Assembly: GCA_965234685.1 (NCBI GenBank)
Contig: OZ248539.1
Location: forward strand, 2,852,001 to 2,916,000
DNA length: 64,000 nucleotides
Origin: Fimbriimonas planktonicus
GTDB lineage: Bacteria > Armatimonadota > Fimbriimonadia > Fimbriimonadales > Fimbriimonadaceae
Reading direction: 5' to 3'
Position numbers and translations under genes: made by a program. Under the pieces are notes generated by a model. That model made no database searches, was not told the origin of the DNA, and was given only the letters and a program-made list of their open reading frames with translations. This document shows positions 56,939-64,000 of the stretch, piece after piece. The number at the start of each line of letters is the position of its first letter. The first letter of the stretch is position 1.

Positions 56939-57349
56939 GTGGATATCAAGTCCGAAACTGGTTGTTCCGGTTGCCCAATGGTGCGCCTCCTGGATTTCTT
57001 GTCTGGACGCTGGGCGTTACCGGTCCTCTTTCATCTGCACCGTGCACAGGGCCCAATTCGCTTTGGCGAACTCCGGCGCAGCATCGGCCGGGTGACCCAG
57101 AAAGAACTCACGCGCACCCTTCGCGAGTTTGAGCTCCGGGGTCTGGTCACGCGAACCGTTTATGCCGAAGTGCCACCCCGGGTGGAGTACGGCCTCACGC
57201 CTCTCGGCGATTCGCTGAAAGCGCCGCTCGCCGCTCTGGCCGCATGGTCCGAGGAGCACCCGGAAGCCGTGGCGGTTATCCCCCAGTCCCGAATTGACGC
57301 TTCCAGTCATCCAGCAGACGAAGTGCCTGAATTGGCGTTAGCTGGTTAA
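56939..57349 (+). CDS. HxlR-family winged-helix regulator
   Basis: A 136-residue regulator from the GTG at 56939 (MDIKSETGCSGCP). The frame could be read from 56891, but that start lies inside the operator palindrome. Family core: CPMVRLLDFLSGRWALPVLFHL, RFGELRRSIGRVTQKELTRTLREFELRGLVTRTVYAEVPPRVEYGLTPLG. Two Cys (TGCSGCP) close to the start recall redox-sensing HypR/YodB. The target is likely itself and the neighbours. The 3' end overlaps the convergent mutS by 74 bases. Confidence 0.85.
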   Translation: MDIKSETGCSGCPMVRLLDFLSGRWALPVLFHLHRAQGPIRFGELRRSIGRVTQKELTRTLREFELRGLVTRTVYAEVPPRVEYGLTPLGDSLKAPLAALAAWSEEHPEAVAVIPQSRIDASSHPADEVPELALAG

Positions 57350-59843
57350 CGTCGAGGTCTTTAAGCGCCTGCACCACCGCAGGCTCCTCCACGTCGAACA
57401 GCGTTAACTGAAGCTTTTGATGCTGTAGCGGCACCGATTTTGGTGCGTCGTTGCTTTGCTCTAAATCGGCCAGCACTTCGCGTGCGCGGCGGAGAACACT
57501 CGCTGGAACGCCCGCGCGCTGCGCCACGTGAATGCCATAGGAGCGATCCGTCCCACCCGGCAGCACCCGGTGCGTCCAAACAATATCCTGCCCGATCTCT
57601 TCCACCGCAACTCGGTAGTTCGCAAGGCTCGGAAGTTGGTCGGCAAGAGCGTTGAGCTGGTGATAGTGGGTGGCGAAAAGCGTCTTCGCCCCGATCTCTG
57701 CCAGGTGCTCAATCATCGCCCAAGCGATCGCGAGGCCGTCAAACGTGCTCGTGCCCCTGCCAACCTCGTCCAAGATCACCAGCGAGCGCGGCGTGGCGTG
57801 GTTGAGGATGTTCGCGCTCTCCAGCATCTCCACCATGAAGGTGCTCTGTCCAAGCGCGAGTTCGTCCTTCGCTCCAATCCGCGCAAAGATTCGATCGCAG
57901 AGACTGAGCGTTGCTGACTCGGCGGGCACGAAGCACCCAACCTGCGACATGAGCTGGATCAAGGCGTTCTGACGCAGGAAGGTCGACTTTCCGGCCATGT
58001 TCGGCCCGGTCAAAATCATGATCCGCTTTTCGCCAAGGTCAGTATCGTTCGGCACAAACGAGGCGCTGGCAAGTTCAACGACCGGATGCCGCCCGGCCCG
58101 AAGCCGAATTTCGTCGCTCTCCGAAAAGGCGGGTTTCACGTACCGATTCCGCACCGAGACTTCGGCAAACGTCGCAAGCACGTCAAGCTCGGCCAATGCA
58201 CGCGCCGTTTGCAACAGGCTCCCGGCGTTCTCCGCCACCCGTTGCCGAACCCGGAAGAACAGGTGCGACTCGAGCTCGGACGATTTCTCCTGGGCGCCGA
58301 GTACGAGCGACTCCTGATCCTTGAGCTCCGCCGTGATGTACCGCTCGGCATTTGCGGTGGTCTGCTTGCGGATGTACGTGTCTGGCACATTGGCCGAGAA
58401 CTGCTTGCTCACCTCCAAGTAGTAGCCAAACACGTTGTTGAATCCGACCTTCAGCGAGTTGATTCCCGTCTTTTCGCGCTCGGTTTTCTCAAGTGCCGCG
58501 ATAAACGATTTCCCGTCCCGGGCAAGTTCGCGCAGTTTGTCGAGCTCCGAGTCAAACTCGGGCCGAATCAGTCCGCCTTCACGCACGGAGAACGGCGGAT
58601 CATCGACCAAGGCTTGGCTCAGATAGTTCGCCAACTCTCGGTGGTCCGCGAGGTCTTGCTTCAGTTCAAACAGCCGTCCGAGGGCCACCTTTACCAGCGG
58701 ATCTTCCAGAAACGGCAACGCCAAAAGCGATGCCCGCAGGGCGACCAAATCGCGAGGGTTTGCGTGCCCGGTGCTGCACCGAGCAACGAGTCGCTCCAAG
58801 TCCGCGACCTTGCTGAGCAGATCCCGCAAATCGCCTCGCGCCATCGGATTGTTGATCAGCCGCTCCACCGCGTCGAGTCGAGCCTGAATCGTGCCTTGAT
58901 CCAGCAGCGGTTGCTCAATCCAGCGCCGGATCAACCTCGCACCCATCGGAGTTAGGGTCTGGTCTAAAGCCGCCAAAAGCGTAAATCGCTTTGAGCCATC
59001 ATGCAAGTTCTGGGTGAGCTCGAGCGAACGACGGGTCGAAGGATCCAGCCGCATAAAGCCGTCCACCGAGTAGGTGGAAAGCTGTTCAATGTGTTGCAAC
59101 GGAAGTCCGTTCTTTTCCGCATACGCTAGCACCATCGATGCGGCAATGACCGCCCCTGGTTTGTCTTCGCAGCCGAATCCGGCCAGGTTTCCGGCCTGAA
59201 ACTGCTGCAAAAGCTTTCGAGTGGCTCGTTCCAAGGCAAGCGACGGCTGCCCCGAAGTCACCGTCCCCAAAGCCTGCTGCGCCATCTCCGCAAAGGGGTC
59301 GGCATCTGGCCCATAGAGCAGCTCCGCCGGCCGGATGCGGGCCAGTTCCGGGAAAAGCAATTCTTGCGCCCGGTCGTTCGAGACCTCGGTGACGTTAAAC
59401 TCGCCCGTACTAGGGTCGAGAATCGCCAGCCCCGTCCGATCTTTCTGAACGCAGATCGCGGCGAGGTAGCTGTTCTGCCCGCTCGAAAGCATCGAGTCCT
59501 CGACCAAAGTGCCCGGAGTGAGCACCCGAGTCACGCCTCGCTTTACGAGTCCCTTTGCTTGCTTCGGGTCCTCCAGCTGCTCGCATAGGGCGACCTTGTG
59601 TCCCTTTTGGATCAGCCGGATTAGATACTTTTCGATGCTGTGAAAAGGAACCCCGGCCATGGGGATTCGTCCGTTACTTCCGTCTTCCCGGCCGGTCAGC
59701 GTGATCTCGGCCGAGGCGGCAGCGAGTTCCGCGTCTTCGCCGTAAAACTCGTAAAAGTCCCCGATCCGAATCGCCATCAGGACGCCCGGATGCTCCGCCT
59801 TTACGGCAAAGTACTGCCGGAGCATGGGCGTCTGCGGGGTCAT
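57276..59843 (-). CDS. mutS: DNA mismatch repair protein MutS
   Basis: An 855-residue MutS with all five domains. The mismatch reader GDFYEFYGEDA (F-x-E) is near residue 29. The ATPase head has Walker A TGPNMAGKSTFLRQ, Walker B ILDEVGRGTSTFDG and FATHYHQL. The clamp and lever region is long and intact. It starts at 59843 with CATAAT five bases upstream. Its last 74 bases overlap the HxlR gene on the other strand. Confidence 0.97.
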   Translation of the reverse strand: MTPQTPMLRQYFAVKAEHPGVLMAIRIGDFYEFYGEDAELAAASAEITLTGREDGSNGRIPMAGVPFHSIEKYLIRLIQKGHKVALCEQLEDPKQAKGLVKRGVTRVLTPGTLVEDSMLSSGQNSYLAAICVQKDRTGLAILDPSTGEFNVTEVSNDRAQELLFPELARIRPAELLYGPDADPFAEMAQQALGTVTSGQPSLALERATRKLLQQFQAGNLAGFGCEDKPGAVIAASMVLAYAEKNGLPLQHIEQLSTYSVDGFMRLDPSTRRSLELTQNLHDGSKRFTLLAALDQTLTPMGARLIRRWIEQPLLDQGTIQARLDAVERLINNPMARGDLRDLLSKVADLERLVARCSTGHANPRDLVALRASLLALPFLEDPLVKVALGRLFELKQDLADHRELANYLSQALVDDPPFSVREGGLIRPEFDSELDKLRELARDGKSFIAALEKTEREKTGINSLKVGFNNVFGYYLEVSKQFSANVPDTYIRKQTTANAERYITAELKDQESLVLGAQEKSSELESHLFFRVRQRVAENAGSLLQTARALAELDVLATFAEVSVRNRYVKPAFSESDEIRLRAGRHPVVELASASFVPNDTDLGEKRIMILTGPNMAGKSTFLRQNALIQLMSQVGCFVPAESATLSLCDRIFARIGAKDELALGQSTFMVEMLESANILNHATPRSLVILDEVGRGTSTFDGLAIAWAMIEHLAEIGAKTLFATHYHQLNALADQLPSLANYRVAVEEIGQDIVWTHRVLPGGTDRSYGIHVAQRAGVPASVLRRAREVLADLEQSNDAPKSVPLQHQKLQLTLFDVEEPAVVQALKDLDVNQLTPIQALRLLDDWKRQFGTGG

Positions 59844-59848
59844 TTCCT

Positions 59849-59854
59849 ATTATG
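59849..59854 (-). promoter_or_regulatory. Putative -10 box of mutS (leaderless)
   Basis: CATAAT, five bases (AGGAA), then the mutS ATG on the minus strand. The AGGAA could alternatively serve as a ribosome site, but it is too close to the ATG for that. Confidence 0.45.
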
Positions 59855-59867
59855 AGCTTTCAGGAAA

Positions 59868-60857
59868 CTACGCGGACTCGGTTACGGTTTCCACGTCGGT
59901 GGCGACTTCGGCCTTCGCCTTGAAGAAGCTGTCGGCAAGTGGCACCGTCACGGGGGCTACCGCTTTTGCCGCCTCTGGCAGCGCGACTTGCTTGTCGATA
60001 TGGTCAAGCGCCCTGGTTGCGGCGGTTGCCAAGCTCGGTACCGACTGGATCGCTTGCATCACATCCACGGGCACCGCGAGAACGACGGTGTTGGCCGAGG
60101 ATGTTCCTAGGCTGTCAAGGGTCTGCAAGGTTCGAAGCTGCAGCGCACCCGGAGATGCGTGCATTGTTGCCGCAGCGGCAGCGAGGTTGGAGGCCGCATC
60201 GCGGTCGCCTTCCGATTTCGTAATGTTCGCGCGCTTTTCTCGTTCGGCCGAAGCTTCTCGCGACATCACTCGCTTCAGGTCTTCCGGAAGGATGATGTCC
60301 TGGATTCGAATGCCCGGAACTTCAAGTCCCCAGCCGTCGATCTCCTTTTCCACCATGCGCTCAATCCGCTCGCCGAGCGCCTCGCGGTCGGCCAGAAGTT
60401 GGTCAAGCGTGACCGTACCAACAACGTCTCGTAGCGTGGTCAAGGCGTACTGTCGAATCGCGTGAATGTAATCCTGAACCTGGATGATCGCGTTCTCGGG
60501 ATGCACGACCCGCATGAAGATAACGCCGTCTAGGGTGACGGGAACGTTATCTTTGGTGATCGCTTCCTGGCGCGGAATGTCGATGGTCTGAATTCGCGTA
60601 TCAACCGTCCGGGTGGAGTCTATGAACGGGATAACCGTGAATACTCCCGGCCCCTTGACCGCTTGAAACTTTCCAAGTCGAAAAACCAGAGATTTTTCCC
60701 ACTGTGCGGCCATTCGGAAGATGTTTGCTAGGAGCAAGCTTGCCGCGCTCCAAATCACGAAGGTGCCAAACGCTTCGGGCGAGCCGCCGGGCTTCAGGAT
60801 GGCGAGTCCAATCGCCGACAGAATGAACCATAAGATCGCTGGTAGCGGATTCTTCAT
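59868..60857 (-). CDS. SPFH/band-7 family protein (slipin-like)
   Basis: A 329-residue membrane protein. Two hydrophobic helices (residues 6-20 and 30-48) are followed by the SPFH domain: EKSLVFRLGKFQAVKGPGVFTVIPFID, TRIQTIDIPRQEAITKDNVPVTLDGVIFMRVV and YALTTLRDVVGTVTLDQLLADREAL. A coiled helix and an Ala-rich tail follow. Slipins form membrane scaffolds, often with NfeD proteases; none is adjacent. The LolA-like gene is 3 bases upstream. Confidence 0.9.
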   Translation of the reverse strand: MKNPLPAILWFILSAIGLAILKPGGSPEAFGTFVIWSAASLLLANIFRMAAQWEKSLVFRLGKFQAVKGPGVFTVIPFIDSTRTVDTRIQTIDIPRQEAITKDNVPVTLDGVIFMRVVHPENAIIQVQDYIHAIRQYALTTLRDVVGTVTLDQLLADREALGERIERMVEKEIDGWGLEVPGIRIQDIILPEDLKRVMSREASAEREKRANITKSEGDRDAASNLAAAAATMHASPGALQLRTLQTLDSLGTSSANTVVLAVPVDVMQAIQSVPSLATAATRALDHIDKQVALPEAAKAVAPVTVPLADSFFKAKAEVATDVETVTESA

Positions 60858-60860
60858 GTT

Positions 60861-61922
60861 CTAGTCCTTACCGGCGCTGGCCCGTTTGGTTGCAGAAACC
60901 ACGTCTTCTTGCCAGGCCTTGCTCTCTGCGGGGTCGTAGCCCATCCAGTACTGCTTCAGCAGACCATCTTTCTTTCGAAGCATGAAGAACGGCAGGGCCG
61001 GTGGGTTCAGCTTTCGAAGGTCAGCCCCGGTCGGATCGTACGGCAGTTTTGCTGGACCCTCGCCAACGAGTCCGTTCAGTCGAACGATCTTGATTCCTTT
61101 TGCTTCGAGCGACTTGAGCGCCGCCTCGCAGTCTACGGACGGCTTGCTGGAATCAAGCAGCGCGATCAAGGTGGTCTGCTTGCTCAACTGATCCGTCAAA
61201 TTGATCGACTTTGATCCCTGCTTCCAGTTTCCAAACTCGAACTTGCTCTCGACATCCAATGGCGAGCCGGCGCCCGGAACGGTAACGGGCGAGTAGTCGT
61301 CGGGTATTCGCAGCACGAAGTCGCTTATCTGGAACTTCTTTGCCGTGAACTTCGAGATCTCCCAAGTCCCTTCTTGGTTTCCGCTCATGCTCGTCACCTT
61401 GAACATGTAATACAGGACATTGCCGTCCGCTCCAATCAGAACCTTGTACTGCACCGAGGTTCCGGGTTGCTTCAGGTCGTAAGTGATTTGGTCGCCGGTG
61501 AGGTTGCCAATCTTTGCGTTCCGCGTAAGAACACGTTCTTTCTCGCCCGGCACCGTCGAGCTGAAATTTGGAGAGATGAGGAACCTTGGAAATGCGAGCG
61601 CAAACGCTTGGCTTAATCTGGAATCGCGAAGTCCAATGCCTTGGGCAACGCCCGGATCATCGTAAACCTTGTCTCGGTGCTCAACGTCCAACCAGCCCTT
61701 CTCTGTGCTCGAAACCTCGTAGTTCGACAGGCTTAGGTTTGCCCAAAAGCGAACCCGGTCTGGCTTTTCAATGCGTAATTTGACCGGCTCGCGCTTGATC
61801 AGATAGCCGGAGAACTTGTATTCGGCCTCGAACGAAACGTTCTTTGCAAGAAAGGCATCGGCACGCGCTAAGACCTGAGAAACATCATCGAGTGGGAGGG
61901 CCAGCAATGCGATCATAAGCAC
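60861..61922 (-). CDS. LolA/DUF2092-like secreted protein with thioredoxin-like C-terminus
   Basis: A 353-residue protein with a short N-terminal hydrophobic signal (MLMIALLALPL). Residues ~20-225 form a LolA-like half-barrel: VSFEAEYKFSGYLIKREPVKLRIEKPDRVRFWANLSL, EKGWLDVEHRDKVYDD, TYDLKQPGTSVQYKVLIG. The remaining ~120 residues look like a thioredoxin-fold domain (TLIALLDSSKPSVDCEAALKSL...LPFFMLRKKDG) without a CxxC. Start GTG at 61922 or ATG at 61916. It precedes the band-7 gene by 3 bases, so they may act together at the membrane. Confidence 0.7.
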   Translation of the reverse strand: MLMIALLALPLDDVSQVLARADAFLAKNVSFEAEYKFSGYLIKREPVKLRIEKPDRVRFWANLSLSNYEVSSTEKGWLDVEHRDKVYDDPGVAQGIGLRDSRLSQAFALAFPRFLISPNFSSTVPGEKERVLTRNAKIGNLTGDQITYDLKQPGTSVQYKVLIGADGNVLYYMFKVTSMSGNQEGTWEISKFTAKKFQISDFVLRIPDDYSPVTVPGAGSPLDVESKFEFGNWKQGSKSINLTDQLSKQTTLIALLDSSKPSVDCEAALKSLEAKGIKIVRLNGLVGEGPAKLPYDPTGADLRKLNPPALPFFMLRKKDGLLKQYWMGYDPAESKAWQEDVVSATKRASAGKD

Positions 61923-61929
61923 GTCTCGC

Positions 61930-62553
61930 TTATGGTACGCCGTTCAACCGGATTTGTATGGCTTCCCACGCGGCTTCCGTGACCTTTTCTATCGGCTGAG
62001 TTCCGTCAATCACGCACCACGCCGGCGATTCGCCAGCGACCTGCAAAAATCCTTGGCGGACTTGTTCGTGAAAAGCGATAGGCTCGTTATCAATTCGGTT
62101 CCGATCTGCCCTCCGCGCCAAACCGACTTCTGCTGGAACATCCACCAGCAGTTTCAGGTCCGGCTCCGTTCCAGCAATGGCAAAGGCATTGGCTGACCGT
62201 ACGAAATCCGCATCCAGACCGCGTGCGATGGCTTGGTAAACGAACGTCGAATCGGCAAAGCGATCGCAAATCACCCATTCTCCGCGCGCAAGCGCCGGAT
62301 TGATAAAAGTTTGGACGTGCTGCGAGCGATCGGCAAGGAACAAGAACAACTCCGCCGCCGGCACCATCGAGTCCCCATCCAACAGAATCTGTCGTATTCG
62401 CTGACCAAACTCACCTTCGCCGGGTTCGCGCGTTAGACGTGGGGTGAAGCCGTGTTCGCTGGCCCGCAGAGCTAGGTTCCGCGCAAGGGTGGATTTGCCG
62501 CCACCTTCCGGTCCTTCCAGCACAATGAACACTCGCCGAGAATACCGAGTCAT
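61930..62553 (-). CDS. tmk: Thymidylate kinase
   Basis: A 207-residue dTMP kinase. P-loop FIVLEGPEGGGKSTLAR (residues 8-24), the DRX motif region CDRFADSTFVYQAIARGLD, substrate-binding TREPGEGEFGQRIRQIL and the LID region VGLARRADRNRIDNE are all present. It makes dTDP for DNA synthesis. It lies 7 bases before the LolA-like gene and is divergent from csrA across 87 bases. Confidence 0.95.
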   Translation of the reverse strand: MTRYSRRVFIVLEGPEGGGKSTLARNLALRASEHGFTPRLTREPGEGEFGQRIRQILLDGDSMVPAAELFLFLADRSQHVQTFINPALARGEWVICDRFADSTFVYQAIARGLDADFVRSANAFAIAGTEPDLKLLVDVPAEVGLARRADRNRIDNEPIAFHEQVRQGFLQVAGESPAWCVIDGTQPIEKVTEAAWEAIQIRLNGVP

Positions 62554-62581
62554 TTTCGATTCCCGAAATCCGTATCCGTCG

Positions 62582-62587
62582 TATACT
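62582..62587 (+). promoter_or_regulatory. Putative -10 box of csrA
   Basis: TATACT in the tmk-csrA gap predicts a 5' leader of about 50 bases for csrA, ending in AAGGATGGG before the ATG. Unlike several genes here, csrA would not be leaderless. Confidence 0.35.
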
Positions 62588-62640
62588 CATCGGAAGAAAT
62601 CTTGTTAATCCCGAGATTGTCCTAAGGATGGGAACGTAAC

Positions 62641-62832
62641 ATGCTGGTTTTGACACGGAAACTTGGCCAGAGCATCGTCATCGGAGACGAGGTTGAAGTT
62701 GTCGTGCTCGAGGTTCGAGGCGAGCAAGTCCGCATCGGAATCAAGGCTCCGAAGGACGTTACCGTTCACCGAAAGGAAATCTACGAACAGATTTCAACCG
62801 GTGAAACTGAAGAGCCAACTCCGAGCACGTAA
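62641..62832 (+). CDS. csrA: Carbon storage regulator CsrA
   Basis: A 63-residue RNA-binding dimer, textbook CsrA: MLVLTRKLGQSIVIGDEVEVVVLEVRGEQVRIGIKAPKDVTVHRKEIYEQI (given here as short matches to MLVLTRK, QVRIGIKAP, VHRKEI). It represses translation by blocking GGA-containing leaders. The leader of csrA itself has two GGA motifs (GGAAGA, AAGGATGGGA) and could be self-regulated. The next gene begins at its stop (TAATG). Confidence 0.96.
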   Translation: MLVLTRKLGQSIVIGDEVEVVVLEVRGEQVRIGIKAPKDVTVHRKEIYEQISTGETEEPTPST

Positions 62833-63257
62833 TGCTTCGTAACGTCCCGGTCGTCTTCATCTTGGCAATTCTGGCCGCAAGCATGTCTTGGGGCTCCCTC
62901 AGCCCAGATCAAAAAACCGTGACGCCGATGGTCATGATCACGTTGGCGCTCAGCGCGAATGCCGCCGCGATGCTACTCATCCTCTTGCGCGCCGCTCACA
63001 TCGGCAGCGAAGAACTTGCCGCCAGCGTTGCGGGCCGAATGCTTGCCTGCCTTTCGTTCGTCGGGCTGTTCGCCCTGGCTCATGTCTTGTGGCTCACCCC
63101 ACAAACCGGCGTCGAACGCCCGAATGACCTCATCCGCGGAACCACCCAACTCCGCGATCCAAAGTTGCTTCTCGCGATGTTTCTCTTACAGTGGGCAACG
63201 ATTGAGGCAATGCAAAGGATCTGGTCGCGCGGAAGACCCGCGACGGCAGATCGGTAA
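62832..63257 (+). CDS. Hypothetical membrane protein, 141 aa
   Basis: Starts on the last base of the csrA stop (TAATG overlap), so it is translated from the csrA mRNA. It has about three or four membrane helices: residues 5-22, 33-54 (MITLALSANAAAMLLILLRA), 70-90 (MLACLSFVGLFALAHVLWL) and 112-128. It ends with a basic tail (RIWSRGRPATADR). No family is recognised; it precedes ribF by 9 bases. Confidence 0.65.
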   Translation: MLRNVPVVFILAILAASMSWGSLSPDQKTVTPMVMITLALSANAAAMLLILLRAAHIGSEELAASVAGRMLACLSFVGLFALAHVLWLTPQTGVERPNDLIRGTTQLRDPKLLLAMFLLQWATIEAMQRIWSRGRPATADR

Positions 63258-63266
63258 ACTTTTCTT

Positions 63267-64000
63267 ATGCAGGTGCATTTTGGACTTGGGCGCCTGCGCC
63301 CCGAGTGGACGGCCGCGGTTGCGTGCATCGGCACCTTCGATGGGTTCCACCTCGGCCACCAAGAAGTAGTCAGGTCCGCGGTTCAAATGGCTCATTCCAA
63401 AGAGCTTCCCGCGACCCTTGTTACCTTTGACCGGCACCCTGCCGCCGTGCTGGCCCCGAGCAAAACGCCAGCCCCGATTGCATCGCTCGAAGCCAATCTT
63501 GCGGTTGCGAAAAGTCTCGGCATCGACCTCGCCCTCGTCCTCCCGTTCGATGCAAGCCTCAGCCGAATGTCGGCCGATGAGTTCTTCCAAGCCGTGCTGG
63601 TGGGCGGGTTAAACGCTCAGCACCTTGTGGTCGGACACGACTTTGCCTTCGGCAACGGGCGAGAAGGCACCACGCAGTGGTTGGAAAGCCGGGTCGAAAC
63701 CACGGTAGTCCCGCCATTCCAAATCGACGGCCAACGAGTCAGTTCAACCATCGTCCGAAAGCTCGTCCAAGACGGAGAAATCGAATCCGCAAACCGAATG
63801 CTCGGCCGACCGTTTGAGATCACCGGCTTCGTCATCTCCGGCCAGCAACTTGGGCGAACCCTAGGTTTCCCGACCGTCAACCTCGCGAGATCTTTCGACC
63901 AAGTCCTGCCGCGAGACGGTGTGTATGCCGCAATCGCGGAAACCGTTCACGGCGAATACGCGGCTGCCTTGGCCATCGGCTTGCGCCCCGCCGTTGACGG
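63267..64000 (+). CDS. ribF: Riboflavin kinase/FAD synthetase RibF (3' end beyond the window)
   Basis: The ATG at 63267 opens a frame still open at the window end (244 codons). The adenylyltransferase domain has CIGTFDGFHLGHQEVV (the H-x-G-H motif), VTFDRHPAAVL and VGHDFAFGNGREG, then SSTIVRKLVQDGEIESANRMLGRPF. The kinase domain begins with GRTLGFPTVNL (riboflavin and ATP site). It converts riboflavin to FMN and FAD, completing the riboflavin theme with the synthase and ribH. About 60-70 residues are missing. Confidence 0.94.
   Translation, partial: MQVHFGLGRLRPEWTAAVACIGTFDGFHLGHQEVVRSAVQMAHSKELPATLVTFDRHPAAVLAPSKTPAPIASLEANLAVAKSLGIDLALVLPFDASLSRMSADEFFQAVLVGGLNAQHLVVGHDFAFGNGREGTTQWLESRVETTVVPPFQIDGQRVSSTIVRKLVQDGEIESANRMLGRPFEITGFVISGQQLGRTLGFPTVNLARSFDQVLPRDGVYAAIAETVHGEYAAALAIGLRPAVD

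Noticed and set aside
1..64000. tRNA, rRNA, CRISPR arrays and insertion sequences
   Set aside because: Scanned for T-arm-like GGTTCRANTCC words, regular spaced repeats and transposase motifs; none was convincing.

Overview
The window is one contiguous piece of bacterial chromosome. It is GC-rich and densely packed, with many start/stop overlaps and few gaps over 100 bases. It carries an outer-membrane lipid A gene (lpxA), a remA-mreB-mreC-mreD row, a DUF1800/DUF1501 Tat pair, a pilin-like gene inside a carboxylase operon, and many unfamiliar lipoproteins. This mix suggests a Gram-negative-type bacterium of a little-studied phylum. My best guess is Armatimonadota, class Fimbriimonadia, but this rests on gene content only. 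No rRNA, tRNA, CRISPR array, integrase or transposase was found.

Layout. 1-5.4 kb: ruvB 3' end, an orphan gene, priA divergent from riboflavin synthase, a short-chain dehydrogenase and a GH108 lysozyme. 5.4-9.7 kb (minus): folE2 and a glycolate oxidase operon glcD-glcE-glcF. 9.8-11 kb: ribH coupled to a TauE-type permease. 11-13.1 kb: a two-gene AAA ATPase + HNH nuclease module resembling Septu. 13.2-18.1 kb: a secreted protein, an M48 protease, a membrane protein and the DUF1800/DUF1501 pair. 18.2-22.2 kb: a BCCP-like gene lacking the biotinyl lysine, a pilin-like gene, accC, nusB and folD.

22.2-29 kb is an AT-richer accessory block. It holds a Cap4/DUF4297 nuclease + winged-helix middle protein + zinc-hook SMC-like ATPase operon (Lamassu / ABC-three-component type), a small winged-helix + membrane-protein pair, and a HigB toxin with a HigA-ImmA fusion antitoxin. 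29.5-34.7 kb: a Gfo/Idh oxidoreductase, an alpha/beta hydrolase, a homocysteine methyltransferase/MTHFR fusion, a matrixin-type protease and a HAD hydrolase. 34.7-41.8 kb (minus): lpxA, fabZ, glutamate dehydrogenase, mreD, mreC, mreB, remA and purH.

41.8-47.7 kb: a membrane-anchored beta-domain protein, cinA, lipoproteins, a sugar nucleotidyltransferase and a 46-residue lipoprotein gene. 48-56 kb: arginine synthesis (a single-chain ArgD-ArgF fusion, argC, argJ) mixed with secreted, thioredoxin-like and Cys-rich proteins. 56-64 kb: an HxlR regulator with its own palindromic operator, mutS, a band-7 protein, a LolA-like protein, tmk, csrA and the start of ribF.

Three riboflavin/FAD genes (synthase, lumazine synthase, RibF) and folate/one-carbon genes (folE2, folD, MTHFR fusion) are spread through the window. 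Several genes (priA, riboflavin synthase, folD, mutS, the methyltransferase fusion, GH108) have a -10-like hexamer 5-6 bases before the start codon, which points to leaderless mRNAs. The best candidates for new biology are the lysine-less BCCP next to accC, the two multi-gene defence-like modules with the small winged-helix/membrane pair beside one of them, and the ArgD-ArgF fusion.
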